Positions 1 to 9,434 of a stretch of DNA of 32,999 nt are shown one piece after another; the first letter of the stretch is position 1, and every line of letters begins with the position of its first letter. Source of the stretch: Oscillibacter sp. GTDB lineage: Bacteria > Bacillota > Clostridia > Oscillospirales > Oscillospiraceae. The position numbers and the translations under genes were made by a program. The notes beneath the pieces were generated by a model that saw only the letters and a program-made list of their open reading frames with translations, was not told the origin of the DNA and ran no database searches. The stretch covers positions 1-32,999 of the forward strand of contig JAAVHC010000074.1 of NCBI GenBank assembly GCA_014799925.1, in the 5' to 3' direction.

Positions 1-62
1 ATGTCTGTCATAAGGCATTCCTCTTTTGGTTTGTGGTCTTGTGGTGACTCGTCATCCCACAT
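1..62 (-). CDS. Possible 5' end of an unrecognised gene (partial)
   Basis: An open frame starts with ATG at 62 and runs off the left edge after 20 codons (it begins MWDDESPQDH and is rich in charged residues). A weak ribosome binding site (GGAAGTGG) precedes it. A TTGCGC/TAATAT promoter-like pair can be drawn near 125-155 on the same strand. Base composition of the first 130 bases is clearly more AT-rich than the operon next to it, so this may be the edge of a different, possibly acquired, segment. No family can be named from 20 residues, and it may not be a gene at all. Confidence 0.25.
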   Translation of the reverse strand, partial: MWDDESPQDHKPKEECLMTD

Positions 63-172
63 TTTACCACTTCCGCTGAGGTTTGCCTTTGTTTATTTTT
101 CTGATTTGCTCATTTAGAGTTATGGGATATTAGTATGATACGGTAATTGCGCAATCCGTTTGCTCTCCATAA

Positions 173-209
173 AAAGACAGGACCGGGGGATATTCCCGGT
201 CCTGTCTTT
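173..209 (-). terminator. Rho-independent terminator of the nucleoside operon
   Basis: A perfect 15-bp stem (173-187 with 195-209, 7-base loop) lies 6 bases past the stop codon of the purine nucleoside phosphorylase. On the minus strand it is followed by a T run. It closes the nine-gene minus-strand operon. Confidence 0.85.
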
Positions 210-214
210 GCAAA

Positions 215-1036
215 TCAGATCTTGCCGATCACTGCGGTAATCAGCTCCTTGAACTGGGCCGACACCCGGTCCGCCGTCTCCTGGACCTCCTTGTGGTCCA
301 GGGGCTGCTTGGAAATGCCGGCGGCCATGTTGGTGATGCAGGATATGCCGCACACCTCCAGCCCCATGTGCCGGGCGGCCATGGCCTCGCAGGCGGTGCT
401 CATTCCCACCGCGTCGCCGCCCCAAAGGCGGCACATCCGTACCTCGGCGGGGGTCTCGTAGGCGGGGCCGGTAAACTGGACATAGACGCCCTCGCGAAGG
501 GGGATGTCCAGTTTTTCCGCTTCCAGTTTGATGATTTCCCGCATCCGCAGGCTGTATACCTCGCTCATGTCCGGGAACCGGGGCCCCAGCTCTTCCAGGT
601 TGGCCCCGATCAGGGGACTGGGGATGCCGGTGGTAATATGGTCCGTCAGCAGCATGAAGCAGCCGGGCCGGAAGTCCGGATTCACGCCCCCTGCCGCGTT
701 GGTAAGGACCAGCTTTTTTGCCCCCATCAGGCCCATCAGCCGGGTGGGCAGCACCACGTCCTGCATGGGATAGCCCTCATAATAGTGAACTCGTCCCTGC
801 ATGACGACCACGGGCACATCCTGTACATAACCAAAGACGAACCGGCCCTTGTGCCCCGCCACCGTGGACGTGGGGAAGCCCTCGATTTCCGTGTAGTCAA
901 TAGCGGTTTCTATCCGGATGCCGTCCGCGTAATCCCCCAGGCCGGAGCCCAGGATCAAAGCGGCCTCCGGCTTGAAATCCGTCTTTGCCCGGACGCTCTC
1001 CAGGCAGGTGGTCAGCTTGCGATAGGTATCGTTCAT
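215..1036 (-). CDS. punA: Purine nucleoside phosphorylase, trimeric class
   Basis: Cleaves purine (deoxy)nucleosides with phosphate to the base and (deoxy)ribose-1-phosphate in the cytoplasm. The 273-residue protein has the low-molecular-mass PNP motifs in order: GSGLG at 30-34, GHKG at 61-64, GRVHYYEGY at 81-89, TNAAGG at 112-117, the YETPAE segment near 193-198 carrying the base-binding Glu, GMST at 211-214, and Asn 236 in ITN. Asn at that place is typical of enzymes preferring 6-oxopurines (inosine, guanosine). The ATG at 1036 is chosen because GAGGAG lies about 7 bases upstream; a GTG one codon earlier sits too close to it. It is the last gene of the operon, 15 bases after deoB, whose enzyme uses its product. 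Family assignment is secure; exact substrate range is inferred. Confidence 0.95.
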   Translation of the reverse strand: MNDTYRKLTTCLESVRAKTDFKPEAALILGSGLGDYADGIRIETAIDYTEIEGFPTSTVAGHKGRFVFGYVQDVPVVVMQGRVHYYEGYPMQDVVLPTRLMGLMGAKKLVLTNAAGGVNPDFRPGCFMLLTDHITTGIPSPLIGANLEELGPRFPDMSEVYSLRMREIIKLEAEKLDIPLREGVYVQFTGPAYETPAEVRMCRLWGGDAVGMSTACEAMAARHMGLEVCGISCITNMAAGISKQPLDHKEVQETADRVSAQFKELITAVIGKI

Positions 1037-1051
1037 CACGTATCTCCTCTC

Positions 1052-2245
1052 TCAGGTCAGCTTTTCCAGCAGGGAGCTGCCGATGGTTCCCTCCGGCATA
1101 GCCACGCCGAAGTTGTCCGCAATGGTGGCGCCGATGACTCCGAAAGTGTCCGCCGCCTCCAGGGCGCCTCCACCCCGCATCCTCCGGGAGTAGGCCAGGA
1201 AGGGCACATACTCCCGAGTATGGTCCGTGCCGGTGTAGGTGGGGTCGTTGCCGTGGTCCGCCGTCAGGATGAGCAGGTCGTCCTCCCGCAGCTTCTCCAG
1301 CAGGACCCCCAGATTTCTGTCAAATTTCTCGATTTCCTCCCCGTAGCCCCGCACGTTTCGGCGGTGACCCCACAGGGCGTCGAAGTCCACCAGATTAGTA
1401 AAGCACAGGCCGTGGAAATCCCGCCCGCAGATCTCAATGGTCTGCTCCATGCCGTGAACGGAGCTGTTGGAGTGATGGGTCTCCGTGATGCCCTCGCCGC
1501 AGAAGATGTCGTTGATCTTCCCCACGCCGATCACGTCCAGCCCCGCGTCCTTCAGGGCGTTCAGGGCTGTGAGGCCGGTGGGCTTCAGGGCGTAGTCGTG
1601 GCGGTTGCTGGTGCGCTTGAACTCGCCCTTCTTCTTTCCCACGTAGGGCCGGGCGATGACCCGCCCTACCCGCCACTCGTCCCGAGACAGGGTGATTTCC
1701 CGGGCGATCTCGCAGCAGCGGTACAGGTTGGCCAGATCGAAGGTCTCCTCGTTGCCGCAGATTTGCAGCACCGAGTCTGCGGAGGTGTAGACGATCATGG
1801 CGCTGGTGTTGATCTCCTCTTCCGCCAGCTCCTCCAGAATTTCCGTGCCGCTGGCGCTCTTGTTGCCGATGACCCGCTTGCCGCAGCGCTTCTGCAGCTC
1901 GGCGATCAGCTCCGGAGGGAAGCCGTGGTCCGTGAAGGTGCGGAAAGGGCTGGTGGTATGGATGCCCATCATTTCCCAGTGACCGGCCATGGTGTCCTTG
2001 GCGTTGCTGGCCTCGCCCATGCGCATGTACCGCCCCAGAGGCCGCTCCACGCCCGTCATATCCCCGCCGGGATGCAGATTCAGCATTCCCAGCCTGCGCA
2101 GGTTGGGAATGTCCAGGGTTCGCATTTGCTCCAGAATGTGTCCGAAGGTATCCACATCATGGTCGCCGAACGCCGGGGAGTCGGGCATGGCCCCGATCCC
2201 CAGGGAGTCCAGGACGACAACAAATACTCTTCTATACTCGTTCAT
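1052..2245 (-). CDS. deoB: Phosphopentomutase
   Basis: Interconverts ribose-1-phosphate and ribose-5-phosphate, and the deoxy forms, linking nucleoside phosphorolysis to the pentose phosphate pathway and to DeoC. The 397-residue length is normal for prokaryotic DeoB, an alkaline-phosphatase-superfamily, Mn-dependent enzyme. Visible motifs are the N-terminal metal ligand in VLDSLGIG (Asp 13), the KDTMAGHWE segment whose Thr 83 matches the phosphorylated Thr of characterised enzymes, and the C-terminal ADHGNDPT and TDHTREYVP metal-binding segments. The start is supported by GAGG 7 bases before the ATG. It sits between cdd and punA in the same operon; the 87-base gap to cdd holds a strong hairpin. 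Confidence 0.97.
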   Translation of the reverse strand: MNEYRRVFVVVLDSLGIGAMPDSPAFGDHDVDTFGHILEQMRTLDIPNLRRLGMLNLHPGGDMTGVERPLGRYMRMGEASNAKDTMAGHWEMMGIHTTSPFRTFTDHGFPPELIAELQKRCGKRVIGNKSASGTEILEELAEEEINTSAMIVYTSADSVLQICGNEETFDLANLYRCCEIAREITLSRDEWRVGRVIARPYVGKKKGEFKRTSNRHDYALKPTGLTALNALKDAGLDVIGVGKINDIFCGEGITETHHSNSSVHGMEQTIEICGRDFHGLCFTNLVDFDALWGHRRNVRGYGEEIEKFDRNLGVLLEKLREDDLLILTADHGNDPTYTGTDHTREYVPFLAYSRRMRGGGALEAADTFGVIGATIADNFGVAMPEGTIGSSLLEKLT

Positions 2246-2290
2246 CGTTTACCTCGCTTTTCCATCAAAAGAAAAATTGTTCTTTATGAA

Positions 2291-2315
2291 GTCCGGGGCT
2301 TATGCAGCCCCGGAC
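2291..2315. repeat. Intra-operon hairpin between cdd and deoB
   Basis: A perfect 10-bp stem (2291-2300 with 2306-2315, 5-base loop) lies in the 87-base gap. There is no clean T run behind it on the minus strand, so it is more likely an mRNA-stability or processing element, or a partial attenuator, than a full terminator. Confidence 0.6.
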
Positions 2316-2332
2316 GCCCCGCAGGGGGTAAC

Positions 2333-2752
2333 TCAAGCCAGGTGAGCGGGTCCGAAGCCCAGCGGCAGAAGCTCCTTCAGGGTGAAAATATCATATTTCT
2401 CCCGGCTGACCGCCAGAATGATCCGGAAGCTCTCCGGGTCGCAGAACTCCATCATGACCTGGCGGCACACTCCGCAGGGAGAGGCGTACTCCGTCAGCGC
2501 GCCGTCTCTGCCGCCCACGACGCAGATGGCGTCGAATTCCCGCTGGCCTTCGCTGACGGCCTTGAAAAAGGCGGTGCGTTCGGCACAGTTGGTGGGGCCG
2601 TAGGCGGCGTTCTCGATGTTGCAGCCGGTGTAAATCTTTCCGTCCCGGCCCAGAAGGGCCGCTCCTACCTTGAAATTGGAGTAGGGCGTGTAAGAAAATT
2701 GCAGCTGTGCGATCGCTGTGTCGATCAGTTTCTCAACAATCGCTTTTTCCAT
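2333..2752 (-). CDS. cdd: Cytidine deaminase
   Basis: Deaminates cytidine and deoxycytidine to uridine and deoxyuridine, feeding the uridine phosphorylase of the same operon. The 139-residue protein is a standard-length homotetrameric zinc deaminase. Cys 56 and the proton-shuttling Glu 58 are in CAERTAFFKA, and the two other zinc Cys are in PCGVCRQ (93 and 96). The substrate-contact segment NFKVGAAL and GCNIENAAYG are also present. It follows deoC by 15 bases. Nothing is missing or unusual. Confidence 0.97.
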   Translation of the reverse strand: MEKAIVEKLIDTAIAQLQFSYTPYSNFKVGAALLGRDGKIYTGCNIENAAYGPTNCAERTAFFKAVSEGQREFDAICVVGGRDGALTEYASPCGVCRQVMMEFCDPESFRIILAVSREKYDIFTLKELLPLGFGPAHLA

Positions 2753-2767
2753 CGTGCCGCTCCTTTC

Positions 2768-3433
2768 TCAATAACCGGAGGCCTCTTCGCTTTTCACGAT
2801 CTTGACGATCCGGCTGGTGCCCAGCCGGTCCGCGCCCAGGGCAAGGAACTTCTCCGCGTCGTCCAAGGAGGAGATGCCGCCGGCGGCCTTGATTTTCACG
2901 TTGGGGCCCACGTGCCCGGCGAACAGCTCCACGTCCGCGAAGGTGGCTCCCCCCTTGGAGAAGCCGGTGGAGGTTTTGATATAGTCCGCGCCGGCGTTGG
3001 TCACCAGCTCGCACATTTTGACTTTCTCCTCGTCGGTGAGCAGGCAGGTCTCGATGATGACCTTGAGGATCCTGTCCCCGCAGGCGGCCTTCAGCGCGCG
3101 GATCTCGTTCTCCACCAGGTCATACCGCTTGTCCCGGAGCCAGCCGATGTTGATGACCATGTCGATCTCCGACGCGCCATTGGCAATGGCGTCCCTGGTC
3201 TCGAACTCCTTGACGGCGGTGGTCACATTGCCGTTGGGGAAGCCGATGACGGTACACACGGCCGCTTTGCCCTGCAAATAGTCAGAGGCCTCCTTCACAT
3301 AGCAGGGGGGAATGCACACGGAGGCGGTGCCGTATTTCACCGCGTCGTCGCAGATCTGCCGGATCTCCGCCCACGTGGACGGCTGGAGCAGCAGCGTGTG
3401 ATCTACATGCTTGAGGATTTCTTTGACGTCCAT
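2768..3433 (-). CDS. deoC: Deoxyribose-phosphate aldolase
   Basis: Class I aldolase that splits 2-deoxyribose-5-phosphate to acetaldehyde and glyceraldehyde-3-phosphate, ending deoxynucleoside breakdown. The frame stays open further upstream, but the ATG at 3433 is preferred: it starts [15 protein letters not shown], the usual DeoC N-terminus, and a clean AGGAGG stands just upstream. The earlier frame reads over the udp gene and is low-complexity. The resulting 221 residues match the family. The Schiff-base Lys 153 is in DYIKTSTGF, and EIDMVINIG (90-98) and KAAGGI are conserved. It lies 20 bases after udp and 15 before cdd. Confidence 0.97.
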   Translation of the reverse strand: MDVKEILKHVDHTLLLQPSTWAEIRQICDDAVKYGTASVCIPPCYVKEASDYLQGKAAVCTVIGFPNGNVTTAVKEFETRDAIANGASEIDMVINIGWLRDKRYDLVENEIRALKAACGDRILKVIIETCLLTDEEKVKMCELVTNAGADYIKTSTGFSKGGATFADVELFAGHVGPNVKIKAAGGISSLDDAEKFLALGADRLGTSRIVKIVKSEEASGY

Positions 3434-3453
3434 ATATTCAGTCCTCCTATGAC

Positions 3454-4236
3454 CTATTTGTTCTGCTGATCCGTTCGGATCATGCTCCGGATGGCTTCCA
3501 CGGCCACCTGGATGGCCCCGTCGGTATCGTGGACCACCGGGTTCTCCATGTTCAGCTTCTCCCGCTCCTGATTGGCCACCACCAGGAAGCAGGACCCGCA
3601 GCGCACCCGCAAAGCGCTGGCCGCCACGAACAGCGCCGCCGACTCCATCTCGCTGGCCAGGCAGCCCAGACGCTTCCAGGCCTCCCACTTGCTGAGCAGC
3701 TCATAGCTCACCGGCTTGACCTCCGGCTCATGCTGGCCGTAGAAGGAATCCTTGCACTGGACCACGCCGGTATGGAAGGGGAAGCCCTTTTCCCTCGCCG
3801 CGGCCACCAGGGCGTTGGTCACCTCCAGGTCCGCCACGGCGGGGAACTCAATGGGGGCGTACTCCCGGCTGGTGCCCTCCATACGGATGGCGCCGGTGGC
3901 GACCACGATGTCGCCGCTCTTTACCGGGAGCTGCATCCCGCCGCAGGTGCCGATACGGACAAAGGTGTCCGCGCCGCAGCGGACCAGCTCCTCCATGGCG
4001 ATGGAGGCGGAGGGTCCGCCGATGCCGGTGGAGGTGACGCTGACCTTCACCCCGTCCAGAGTGCCGGTGTAGGTCACATACTCCCGGCTGTCGGCCACCA
4101 GGACGGGATCGTCAAAATACCGGGCGATCTTCGCTGAACGCTTGGGGTCGCCGGGAAGGATGACATAGCGCCCCACCTCGCCGGGGGCCGCCTGGATGTG
4201 ATAGAGGCGGCTGGCATCCTCGGAATAGTTTTTCAT
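3454..4236 (-). CDS. udp: Uridine phosphorylase (NP-I family nucleoside phosphorylase)
   Basis: Phosphorolyses uridine (and probably deoxyuridine or thymidine) to the base and (deoxy)ribose-1-phosphate. The 260-residue, hexameric-type nucleoside phosphorylase shows GDPKR (29-33) for phosphate binding, TGIGGPSA (70-77), RIGTCGG (94-100), a CKDSFYGQ segment near 161-168 where uracil-contact residues of the family lie, and EMES (196-199) for ribose contacts. It is the first catabolic gene after the transporter genes. Spacing from the AAGGA ribosome binding site is long (about 13 bases), suggesting modest translation. Uridine rather than purine preference is inferred from the motif set and the presence of a separate PNP in the operon. 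Confidence 0.88.
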   Translation of the reverse strand: MKNYSEDASRLYHIQAAPGEVGRYVILPGDPKRSAKIARYFDDPVLVADSREYVTYTGTLDGVKVSVTSTGIGGPSASIAMEELVRCGADTFVRIGTCGGMQLPVKSGDIVVATGAIRMEGTSREYAPIEFPAVADLEVTNALVAAAREKGFPFHTGVVQCKDSFYGQHEPEVKPVSYELLSKWEAWKRLGCLASEMESAALFVAASALRVRCGSCFLVVANQEREKLNMENPVVHDTDGAIQVAVEAIRSMIRTDQQNK

Positions 4237-4363
4237 CGTTTTTGATCAATCCTTCTTATAAAACTAAACGATCCCACATGAAGATGTGTTTCTCGTTACC
4301 GTGCGGCAGAGCCGGATTCTCTCCGCACACCGGGGCGTATTGGCCGCCCGCCCAGGGCCAGGG

Positions 4364-5302
4364 CTACCTCTGCCCCTTGTCGTACGGGATGCCCTCCGCC
4401 TTGGGCGCCTTGCTGCTCTTGGAGACGAACACCAGCACCACCAGGGAGATGATGTAGGGAAGCATGTTGTACACCGTGCTGGGCAGGTTCAGGTCCCGCA
4501 GGGCGGGGAAGCCGGTATACACGTTGGACAGGGCGCGGAACAGGCCGAACAGCAGCGCCGCCAGACCAATATTGACGGGCTTCCACTGACCGAAGATCAT
4601 GACCGCCAGGGCCAGGAAGCCGAAGCCGGCCACGCCGTTTTCAAATTTCCACTCGCTGACGCCGGCGGTGATGTAGACCAGACCGCCCAGGCCGCCCAGC
4701 GCGCCGGAAATCAGCACGCCCGCGTAGCGCATCTTATACACGTTGATGCCCACGGAATCCGCTGCCTGGGGATGCTCTCCGCAGGCCATGAGCCGCAGGC
4801 CGAACTTGGTCTTGTAAAGGACCACATAGGAGGCGACCAGCACCAGAAGGGCAACCAGCATGAACCAGTTGAACTCAAACCGGCCGATGTTCATGAGGAA
4901 CGCCTTCTTCGCCTGGCCGTAGGCCACGGTGGAGGACACGTTGTCCGCGCTCTCCGCCATGTTGATGGCCCGCACCAGCACCACGGCGGCGGCGGGGCCC
5001 AGCAGGTTCAGCGCTGTGCCCACCAGGGTCTGGTCCGCGTTGAACCGGATGGCCGCCACGCCCAGCAGCAGGGAGAAGAGCATTCCCACCAGGACGCTGG
5101 CCAGGACCACCAGCAGGAACATCACGATGGCCGGCGCGCCGGTGGCGTACTTCATCATCAGCGCGCCGCCCAGGGCGCCCATGACCATGATGCCCTCCAG
5201 ACCGATGTTGATGACGCCGCTGTGCTCAGAGAAGCATCCGCCCAGAGCCACCAGCACCAGCACGGAAGCAAATATCAGAGTATACTGCATCAGAAGGACC
5301 AT
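4364..5302 (-). CDS. Nucleoside ABC transporter permease (second permease)
   Basis: Integral membrane subunit of a BMP-family nucleoside importer, resembling B. subtilis NupQ. The 312 residues are hydrophobic with about eight to ten predicted membrane segments and contain the family signature near the N-terminus (SGVINIGLEGIMVMGA) and the coupling-loop region LYKTKFGLRLMACGEHPQAA near 165-185. Its ATG overlaps the stop codon of the preceding permease by one base (TAATG), so translation is coupled and the two permeases are made in equal amounts as a heterodimer. A 127-base gap then leads to udp, so transport and catabolism are expressed together. Confidence 0.92.
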   Translation of the reverse strand: MVLLMQYTLIFASVLVLVALGGCFSEHSGVINIGLEGIMVMGALGGALMMKYATGAPAIVMFLLVVLASVLVGMLFSLLLGVAAIRFNADQTLVGTALNLLGPAAAVVLVRAINMAESADNVSSTVAYGQAKKAFLMNIGRFEFNWFMLVALLVLVASYVVLYKTKFGLRLMACGEHPQAADSVGINVYKMRYAGVLISGALGGLGGLVYITAGVSEWKFENGVAGFGFLALAVMIFGQWKPVNIGLAALLFGLFRALSNVYTGFPALRDLNLPSTVYNMLPYIISLVVLVFVSKSSKAPKAEGIPYDKGQR

Positions 5303-6429
5303 TACGCTTTGCCTCCTTTCTTCGCTTTCTCGTCCCGCTTATCCAGCCAGCGGTTGAGCCACAGCCGGAAGAACAGGACGAAGCCGCACAGGTAAATGAT
5401 GAACGCGGAGATCAGATCCGAGATCTGAGCGCAGTACATGCTCTTGTCCACGTACGTGCCGCCGCTGGTGATATGCTGGATGAAATAGGAGGAGAAGATG
5501 GTGCCGATGGGGTTCAGACCGCCCAGGAAGGCCGCCGCGATGCCGTTGAAGCCCATGGCCGGCACGCTGGTCTGCTGCACCATCCACTGCTCGATGCCGG
5601 TGAGGTAGTAGATGCCCGCCGCGAAGCCCGCCAGGCCTCCGGCGATCATCATGGTCAGGATGATGTTGCGCTGCTCCTTCATGCCGCAGTACTTGGCGGC
5701 GTTCTTGTTCAGGCCCGTGGCCTTCAGCTCATAGCCGAACTTCGTCTTCTCCAGCACCACCCACACCAGGATGGCCATGATGACCGCCAGGGGCAGGCCA
5801 ATGGTGGCGAACTCGTTGTTGGAAAACAGCTTGTCAAGCCCCAGATTAGGGAGCAGAGCGCTCTTGTTGCCGGTGGACAGGGGGATGGTGTAGGGGGTGG
5901 ACTGCTCCTTGACGCCGGTGAGCAGCATGTTCACGCAGTACAGGGAGATCCAGTTGAGCATGATGCAGGAGATGACCTCGTTGACGTTGAAGTACGCCTT
6001 CAGCGCGCCGGAGATGCCGCCCACCAGGGCGGCGAACACCATCGCCGCGATAAGGCACACGATCCAGGGCATCTTCAGCGCCAGGCCGAAGTACAGGCAC
6101 GCGCCCGCGCCCACCACGTACTGGCCCGCCGCGCCGATGTTGAACAGGCCCACCTTGTAGGCGAACAGCACCGACAGCGAGCACATCAGCAGCGCGGAGG
6201 CATTGACCAGGGTGGTGCCGAAGTACTTGGTCGCCGCCGCGGCGCTGGGGTAGTAGAGGAAGTTTTTCAGAATGGCCGTAATGGCTCTCGCCGCGCCGCC
6301 GGGGTTGATGCACAGCAGCACGATGAAGCCGATCAGCAGGCCCAGAACAATGCACAGCAGGGACGCCAGAATGGTCTGAAAGCCCGCGTTGCGCAGAATG
6401 CTCTCTTTCTTGCGCAGGTCCTGACTCAT
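5302..6429 (-). CDS. Nucleoside ABC transporter permease (first permease)
   Basis: The partner permease, resembling B. subtilis NupP. The 375 residues have an N-terminal cytoplasmic stretch, then many hydrophobic segments. FKNIGAAGQY-like family wording appears as LFNIGAAGQYVVGAG near 95-110, and a coupling-helix region LEKTKFGYELKATGLN near 226-241. The Lys-rich C-terminus (RDEKAKKGGKA) is cytoplasmic. The start overlaps the ATPase stop by four bases (ATGA). It forms the transmembrane pore with the following permease and is energised by the ATPase encoded just before. Confidence 0.92.
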   Translation of the reverse strand: MSQDLRKKESILRNAGFQTILASLLCIVLGLLIGFIVLLCINPGGAARAITAILKNFLYYPSAAAATKYFGTTLVNASALLMCSLSVLFAYKVGLFNIGAAGQYVVGAGACLYFGLALKMPWIVCLIAAMVFAALVGGISGALKAYFNVNEVISCIMLNWISLYCVNMLLTGVKEQSTPYTIPLSTGNKSALLPNLGLDKLFSNNEFATIGLPLAVIMAILVWVVLEKTKFGYELKATGLNKNAAKYCGMKEQRNIILTMMIAGGLAGFAAGIYYLTGIEQWMVQQTSVPAMGFNGIAAAFLGGLNPIGTIFSSYFIQHITSGGTYVDKSMYCAQISDLISAFIIYLCGFVLFFRLWLNRWLDKRDEKAKKGGKA

Positions 6430-7961
6430 GATGCAGCCTCCTTTCTCTTGGAGCCGGCCATGTAAAGGCCCAGCTCCTCCACCGTGACGGTCTTGGGATC
6501 AAACTCGCCCACGATCTCGCCCTCGTACATTACCAGGATGCGGTCGGAGACGTTCATGACTTCGTCCAGCTCCAGGCTCACCAGCAGCACGCCCTTCCCG
6601 GCGTCCCGCTGGGCTACCAGCTGCTTGTGGATGTACTCGATGGCGCCCACGTCCAGGCCGCGGGTGGGCTGCACGGCGATGAGCAGCTCCGGGTCCTTGT
6701 CGATCTCCCGGGCGATGATGGCCTTCTGCTGGTTGCCGCCGGACATGGCCCGGGCCTTGGTAACGGGACCCTGGCCGGAGCGGACGTCGTACTGCTCGAT
6801 GAGGCGGCTCGCGTATTCCCGGATGGACTTCCGCTTGAGGAAGCCTGCCTTGCTTGTGAACTGGGGCTCAAAGTACCGCTGGAGCACAATGTTGTCCTCC
6901 AGGGTGTAGTCCAGCACCAGGCCGTGCTTGTGCCGGTCCTCGGGGATGTGGCTCATGCCCATGGTCAGGCGCTTGCGGATGGGCGCGTGGGTGATGTCCG
7001 TGCCGCCCATGGTGATGGAGCCGCTCTTGAGGGGCTCCAGGCCGCTCAGACCGTAGACAAACTCGGTCTGGCCGTTGCCGTCGATGCCCGCGATGCACAC
7101 GATCTCGCCCCGGCGCACCTGGAAGGACACGTTGTTCACGGCGTTGTTCTTATGCCGCTTGGACGCCACGGTCATACCCTTGATGTCCAGCACCACCTCG
7201 CCGGGCCGGGAGGGCTCCTTCTCCACCACGAAGTTCACGTCCCGGCCCACCATCATGGCGGACAGGCTCTCCGGCGTGGAGTCCTTGATGTCCACGGTGC
7301 CGATGTACTTGCCCTTGCGCAGCACGCTGCACCGGTCGGCCACCTGCATGATCTCCGCCAGCTTGTGGGTGATGAACAGGATGCTCTTGCCCTCGGCGGC
7401 CAGGTTCTTCATGATGGTCATCAGCTCCTGGATCTCCTGGGGGGTCAGCACGGCGGTGGGCTCGTCAAAAATAAGGATCTCGTTGTCCCGGTACAGCATT
7501 TTCAGGATCTCCGTGCGCTGCTGCATGCCCACGGTGATGTCCTCGATGATGGCGTCGGGGTCCACGGCCAGGCCGTACTTCTCGGACAGGGCCAGGACTT
7601 TCTTCCGGGCCTCGTCCTTCTGAAGGAAGCCGCCCCTGGTGGTCTCCACGCCCAGAATGATGTTGTCCAGGACGCTGAAGCACTCCACCAGCTTGAAGTG
7701 CTGGTGTACCATGCCGATGCCAAGCTCGTTGGCGTCGTTGGGGTCGTTGATGGTCACTTTCTTGCCGTCCTTGTGGATTTCTCCCTCCTCCGGCTGGTAC
7801 AGGCCGAAAAGCACGCTCATCAGCGTGGACTTTCCGGCGCCGTTCTCGCCCAGGAGGGCGTGGATCTCGCCTTTTTTCAGCTGTAAGGTAATGTTGTCGT
7901 TGGCAATGATGCCGGGGAACCGCTTGGTGATGTTCAGCATCTCGACCGCGTACTCGGCCAT
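6426..7961 (-). CDS. Nucleoside ABC transporter ATP-binding protein (two fused ATPase domains)
   Basis: Energises nucleoside import; resembles B. subtilis NupO and the RbsA-like sugar ATPases. The first domain has Walker [10 protein letters not shown] at 38-46, a Q-loop VHQHFKL, and Walker [13 protein letters not shown]. The second domain has a degenerate Walker A (GIDGNGQTE), an SGGNQQK signature and a Walker B in which Gln replaces the catalytic Glu ([12 protein letters not shown]). One active and one degenerate site is normal for this family, not a defect. The 511-residue length is typical. AAGGAGG lies upstream of the ATG. It follows the lipoprotein gene after a 121-base gap containing strong hairpins. 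Confidence 0.95.
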   Translation of the reverse strand: MAEYAVEMLNITKRFPGIIANDNITLQLKKGEIHALLGENGAGKSTLMSVLFGLYQPEEGEIHKDGKKVTINDPNDANELGIGMVHQHFKLVECFSVLDNIILGVETTRGGFLQKDEARKKVLALSEKYGLAVDPDAIIEDITVGMQQRTEILKMLYRDNEILIFDEPTAVLTPQEIQELMTIMKNLAAEGKSILFITHKLAEIMQVADRCSVLRKGKYIGTVDIKDSTPESLSAMMVGRDVNFVVEKEPSRPGEVVLDIKGMTVASKRHKNNAVNNVSFQVRRGEIVCIAGIDGNGQTEFVYGLSGLEPLKSGSITMGGTDITHAPIRKRLTMGMSHIPEDRHKHGLVLDYTLEDNIVLQRYFEPQFTSKAGFLKRKSIREYASRLIEQYDVRSGQGPVTKARAMSGGNQQKAIIAREIDKDPELLIAVQPTRGLDVGAIEYIHKQLVAQRDAGKGVLLVSLELDEVMNVSDRILVMYEGEIVGEFDPKTVTVEELGLYMAGSKRKEAAS

Positions 7962-8020
7962 GGCTTACACGCCTCCTTTATTCGTTATTCCAATGACGCG
8001 AAAAAATCCCTCCGGGAACA

Positions 8021-8050
8021 GACAACGGGAGCGCGGGCGCTCCCGTTGTC
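8021..8050. terminator. Attenuating hairpin between lipoprotein and ATPase genes
   Basis: A near-perfect GC-rich inverted repeat with about 13 bp of stem lies at 8021-8050. It is followed on the minus strand by a second short stem and TTTTTT (around 8000-8010). It sits right after the binding-protein gene. In solute-binding ABC operons such partial terminators commonly keep binding protein above membrane subunits; that role is inferred here. Confidence 0.7.
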
Positions 8051-8082
8051 ATTCGCGTTTGCTGTGTACGCTTCTGACGGAA

Positions 8083-9258
8083 TTACTTGATGCTGCCGTA
8101 CTCGGTGACGTTGACGACGGTAACGGGCATGGCGGAGATGTCGTCGGAGATAGCGATCTTACCGGCGTGGATGTCCTTGACCAGCTGGAGGTAGTCGTCC
8201 TCCCTGAAGCTGTCAGTCCACTGGGTGGTGGCGCGGGGCAGCTGCACGTAGTTCTGGGCGGGATCGTCGGAGATCAGGCCCAGGCTCTCGATCTTGCCCA
8301 CGTGATCGGCCCACTTGCCGTCCTTGATGTCGGTGAGGACCATGTTGACGGTGGCGTCCAGGCCCTTCATGGCGGAGGTCACGGTCATGTTGGAGCCGTA
8401 CTCATTGATCTTGGAGGACTGGTCGGAGTCCACGCCGATGACCTTGCCGTTCACCTTGGCAGCGGCCTCGGCAGCGGAGGTGTAGATGCCGCCGCCGCAG
8501 GCGAAGACCACTTCCACGCCCAGGGTGTTGTACCAGGTATCCATGGCGGCGGTGATGTCGGCGTCGCCGTAAAACTGGCCGCCGTAGACGTACTCGATAT
8601 TGACGTCGCCGGAAACGCCCAGCTCCTTAGCGGCAGCGTCCGCGCCCTGGACATAGCCATAGCCGAAACGCATCACGGCGGGGACGGCCATGCCGCCCAG
8701 GAAGCCCAGGTGGCGGTAGCCCAGCTTGACGGCGGCGTAGCCGGCCATGTAACCGGAGATCTGCTCCTGATAGACGGCGCAGTAGGTGTTGCTGGTGTTG
8801 TAGTAGTCGGCTACCTTCCAGTTGGCGGGGTTGTAGTCATAGCCTTCGCCCACGCCCTTCTCGCAGATGTCGCCCTCGCCCACGTCCAGAGCGATGAACT
8901 TCACGTCGGGATAGTTGTTGGTCTGGGCCACCAGGGTGGCGGCGAACATGTAGCCGGGCATGATGATGATGTTGGCGCCGTCAGCGGCAGCCAGATCAAC
9001 GGCGGCGTTGCGGGCCTCGTCGGAGTCCTTCTCGGGCTTGTAGTAGGTGAAGCTGGCGCCGTTGGCCTCGCTCCAGGCCTTGGCGGTCTCGTAGGTGGTC
9101 TGGTTGAAGCTCTGGTCGGTGATGTCGCCGGAGTCGGTGATCATGGCGATCTTCATGTCGCCGCTGCCGCTGCTGGCGTTGTTGCTTCCGCCGCCGCCGC
9201 AGGCGGCCAGGGACAGGATCATCAGACTTGCGAGAATTGCTGCGATGAGTTTTTTCAT
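8083..9258 (-). CDS. BMP-family nucleoside-binding lipoprotein
   Basis: Extracytoplasmic solute-binding subunit of the nucleoside ABC importer, anchored in the membrane by lipid. A signal peptide MKKLIAAILASLMILSLAAC ends in a lipobox with Cys 20 as the lipidated residue, followed by a Gly/Ser/Asn linker to about residue 33. The rest (391 residues in all) is the periplasmic-binding-protein type I fold of the PnrA/BMP family: DSGDITDQSFNQTTYE near 42-57, LGFLGGMAVPAVMRFGYGYVQG in the middle, and VIGVDSDQSS near 285. AAGGAGG precedes the ATG by about 9 bases. It is the first gene of the operon, 177 bases after the predicted -10 element. Confidence 0.95.
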   Translation of the reverse strand: MKKLIAAILASLMILSLAACGGGGSNNASSGSGDMKIAMITDSGDITDQSFNQTTYETAKAWSEANGASFTYYKPEKDSDEARNAAVDLAAADGANIIIMPGYMFAATLVAQTNNYPDVKFIALDVGEGDICEKGVGEGYDYNPANWKVADYYNTSNTYCAVYQEQISGYMAGYAAVKLGYRHLGFLGGMAVPAVMRFGYGYVQGADAAAKELGVSGDVNIEYVYGGQFYGDADITAAMDTWYNTLGVEVVFACGGGIYTSAAEAAAKVNGKVIGVDSDQSSKINEYGSNMTVTSAMKGLDATVNMVLTDIKDGKWADHVGKIESLGLISDDPAQNYVQLPRATTQWTDSFREDDYLQLVKDIHAGKIAISDDISAMPVTVVNVTEYGSIK

Positions 9259-9434
9259 TGATTTTCGTCCTCCTTAAAATAAAAACGTTTCCTTGGGATC
9301 TGCCGCGCTTTTCCGGGGGCGCGGTGTTAGAGATATCCGCCCCGCCGGCTCTGTTCCAAGGGAATCGAAGCAATTTTTGTGACTTCCTCTTCTTTCCGAT
9401 CCTCCGCTTTTCCCAGTGCCGGTTTGACGAGCCG

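Noticed and set aside
293-3469. A 1058-codon open frame on the plus strand
   Set aside because: It is antisense to punA, deoB, cdd and deoC, rich in Gly, His, Val and Gln as antisense frames in high-GC DNA are, and has no recognisable domain.
6426-7961. Inactivated ATPase because the second Walker A and Walker B are degenerate
   Set aside because: One degenerate half is the normal state of this two-domain ATPase family.
9259-9434. Purine or other riboswitch in the nucleoside operon leader
   Set aside because: The leader lacks the conserved purine-riboswitch loop sequences and any expression-platform terminator close to the start; no other class was recognised.
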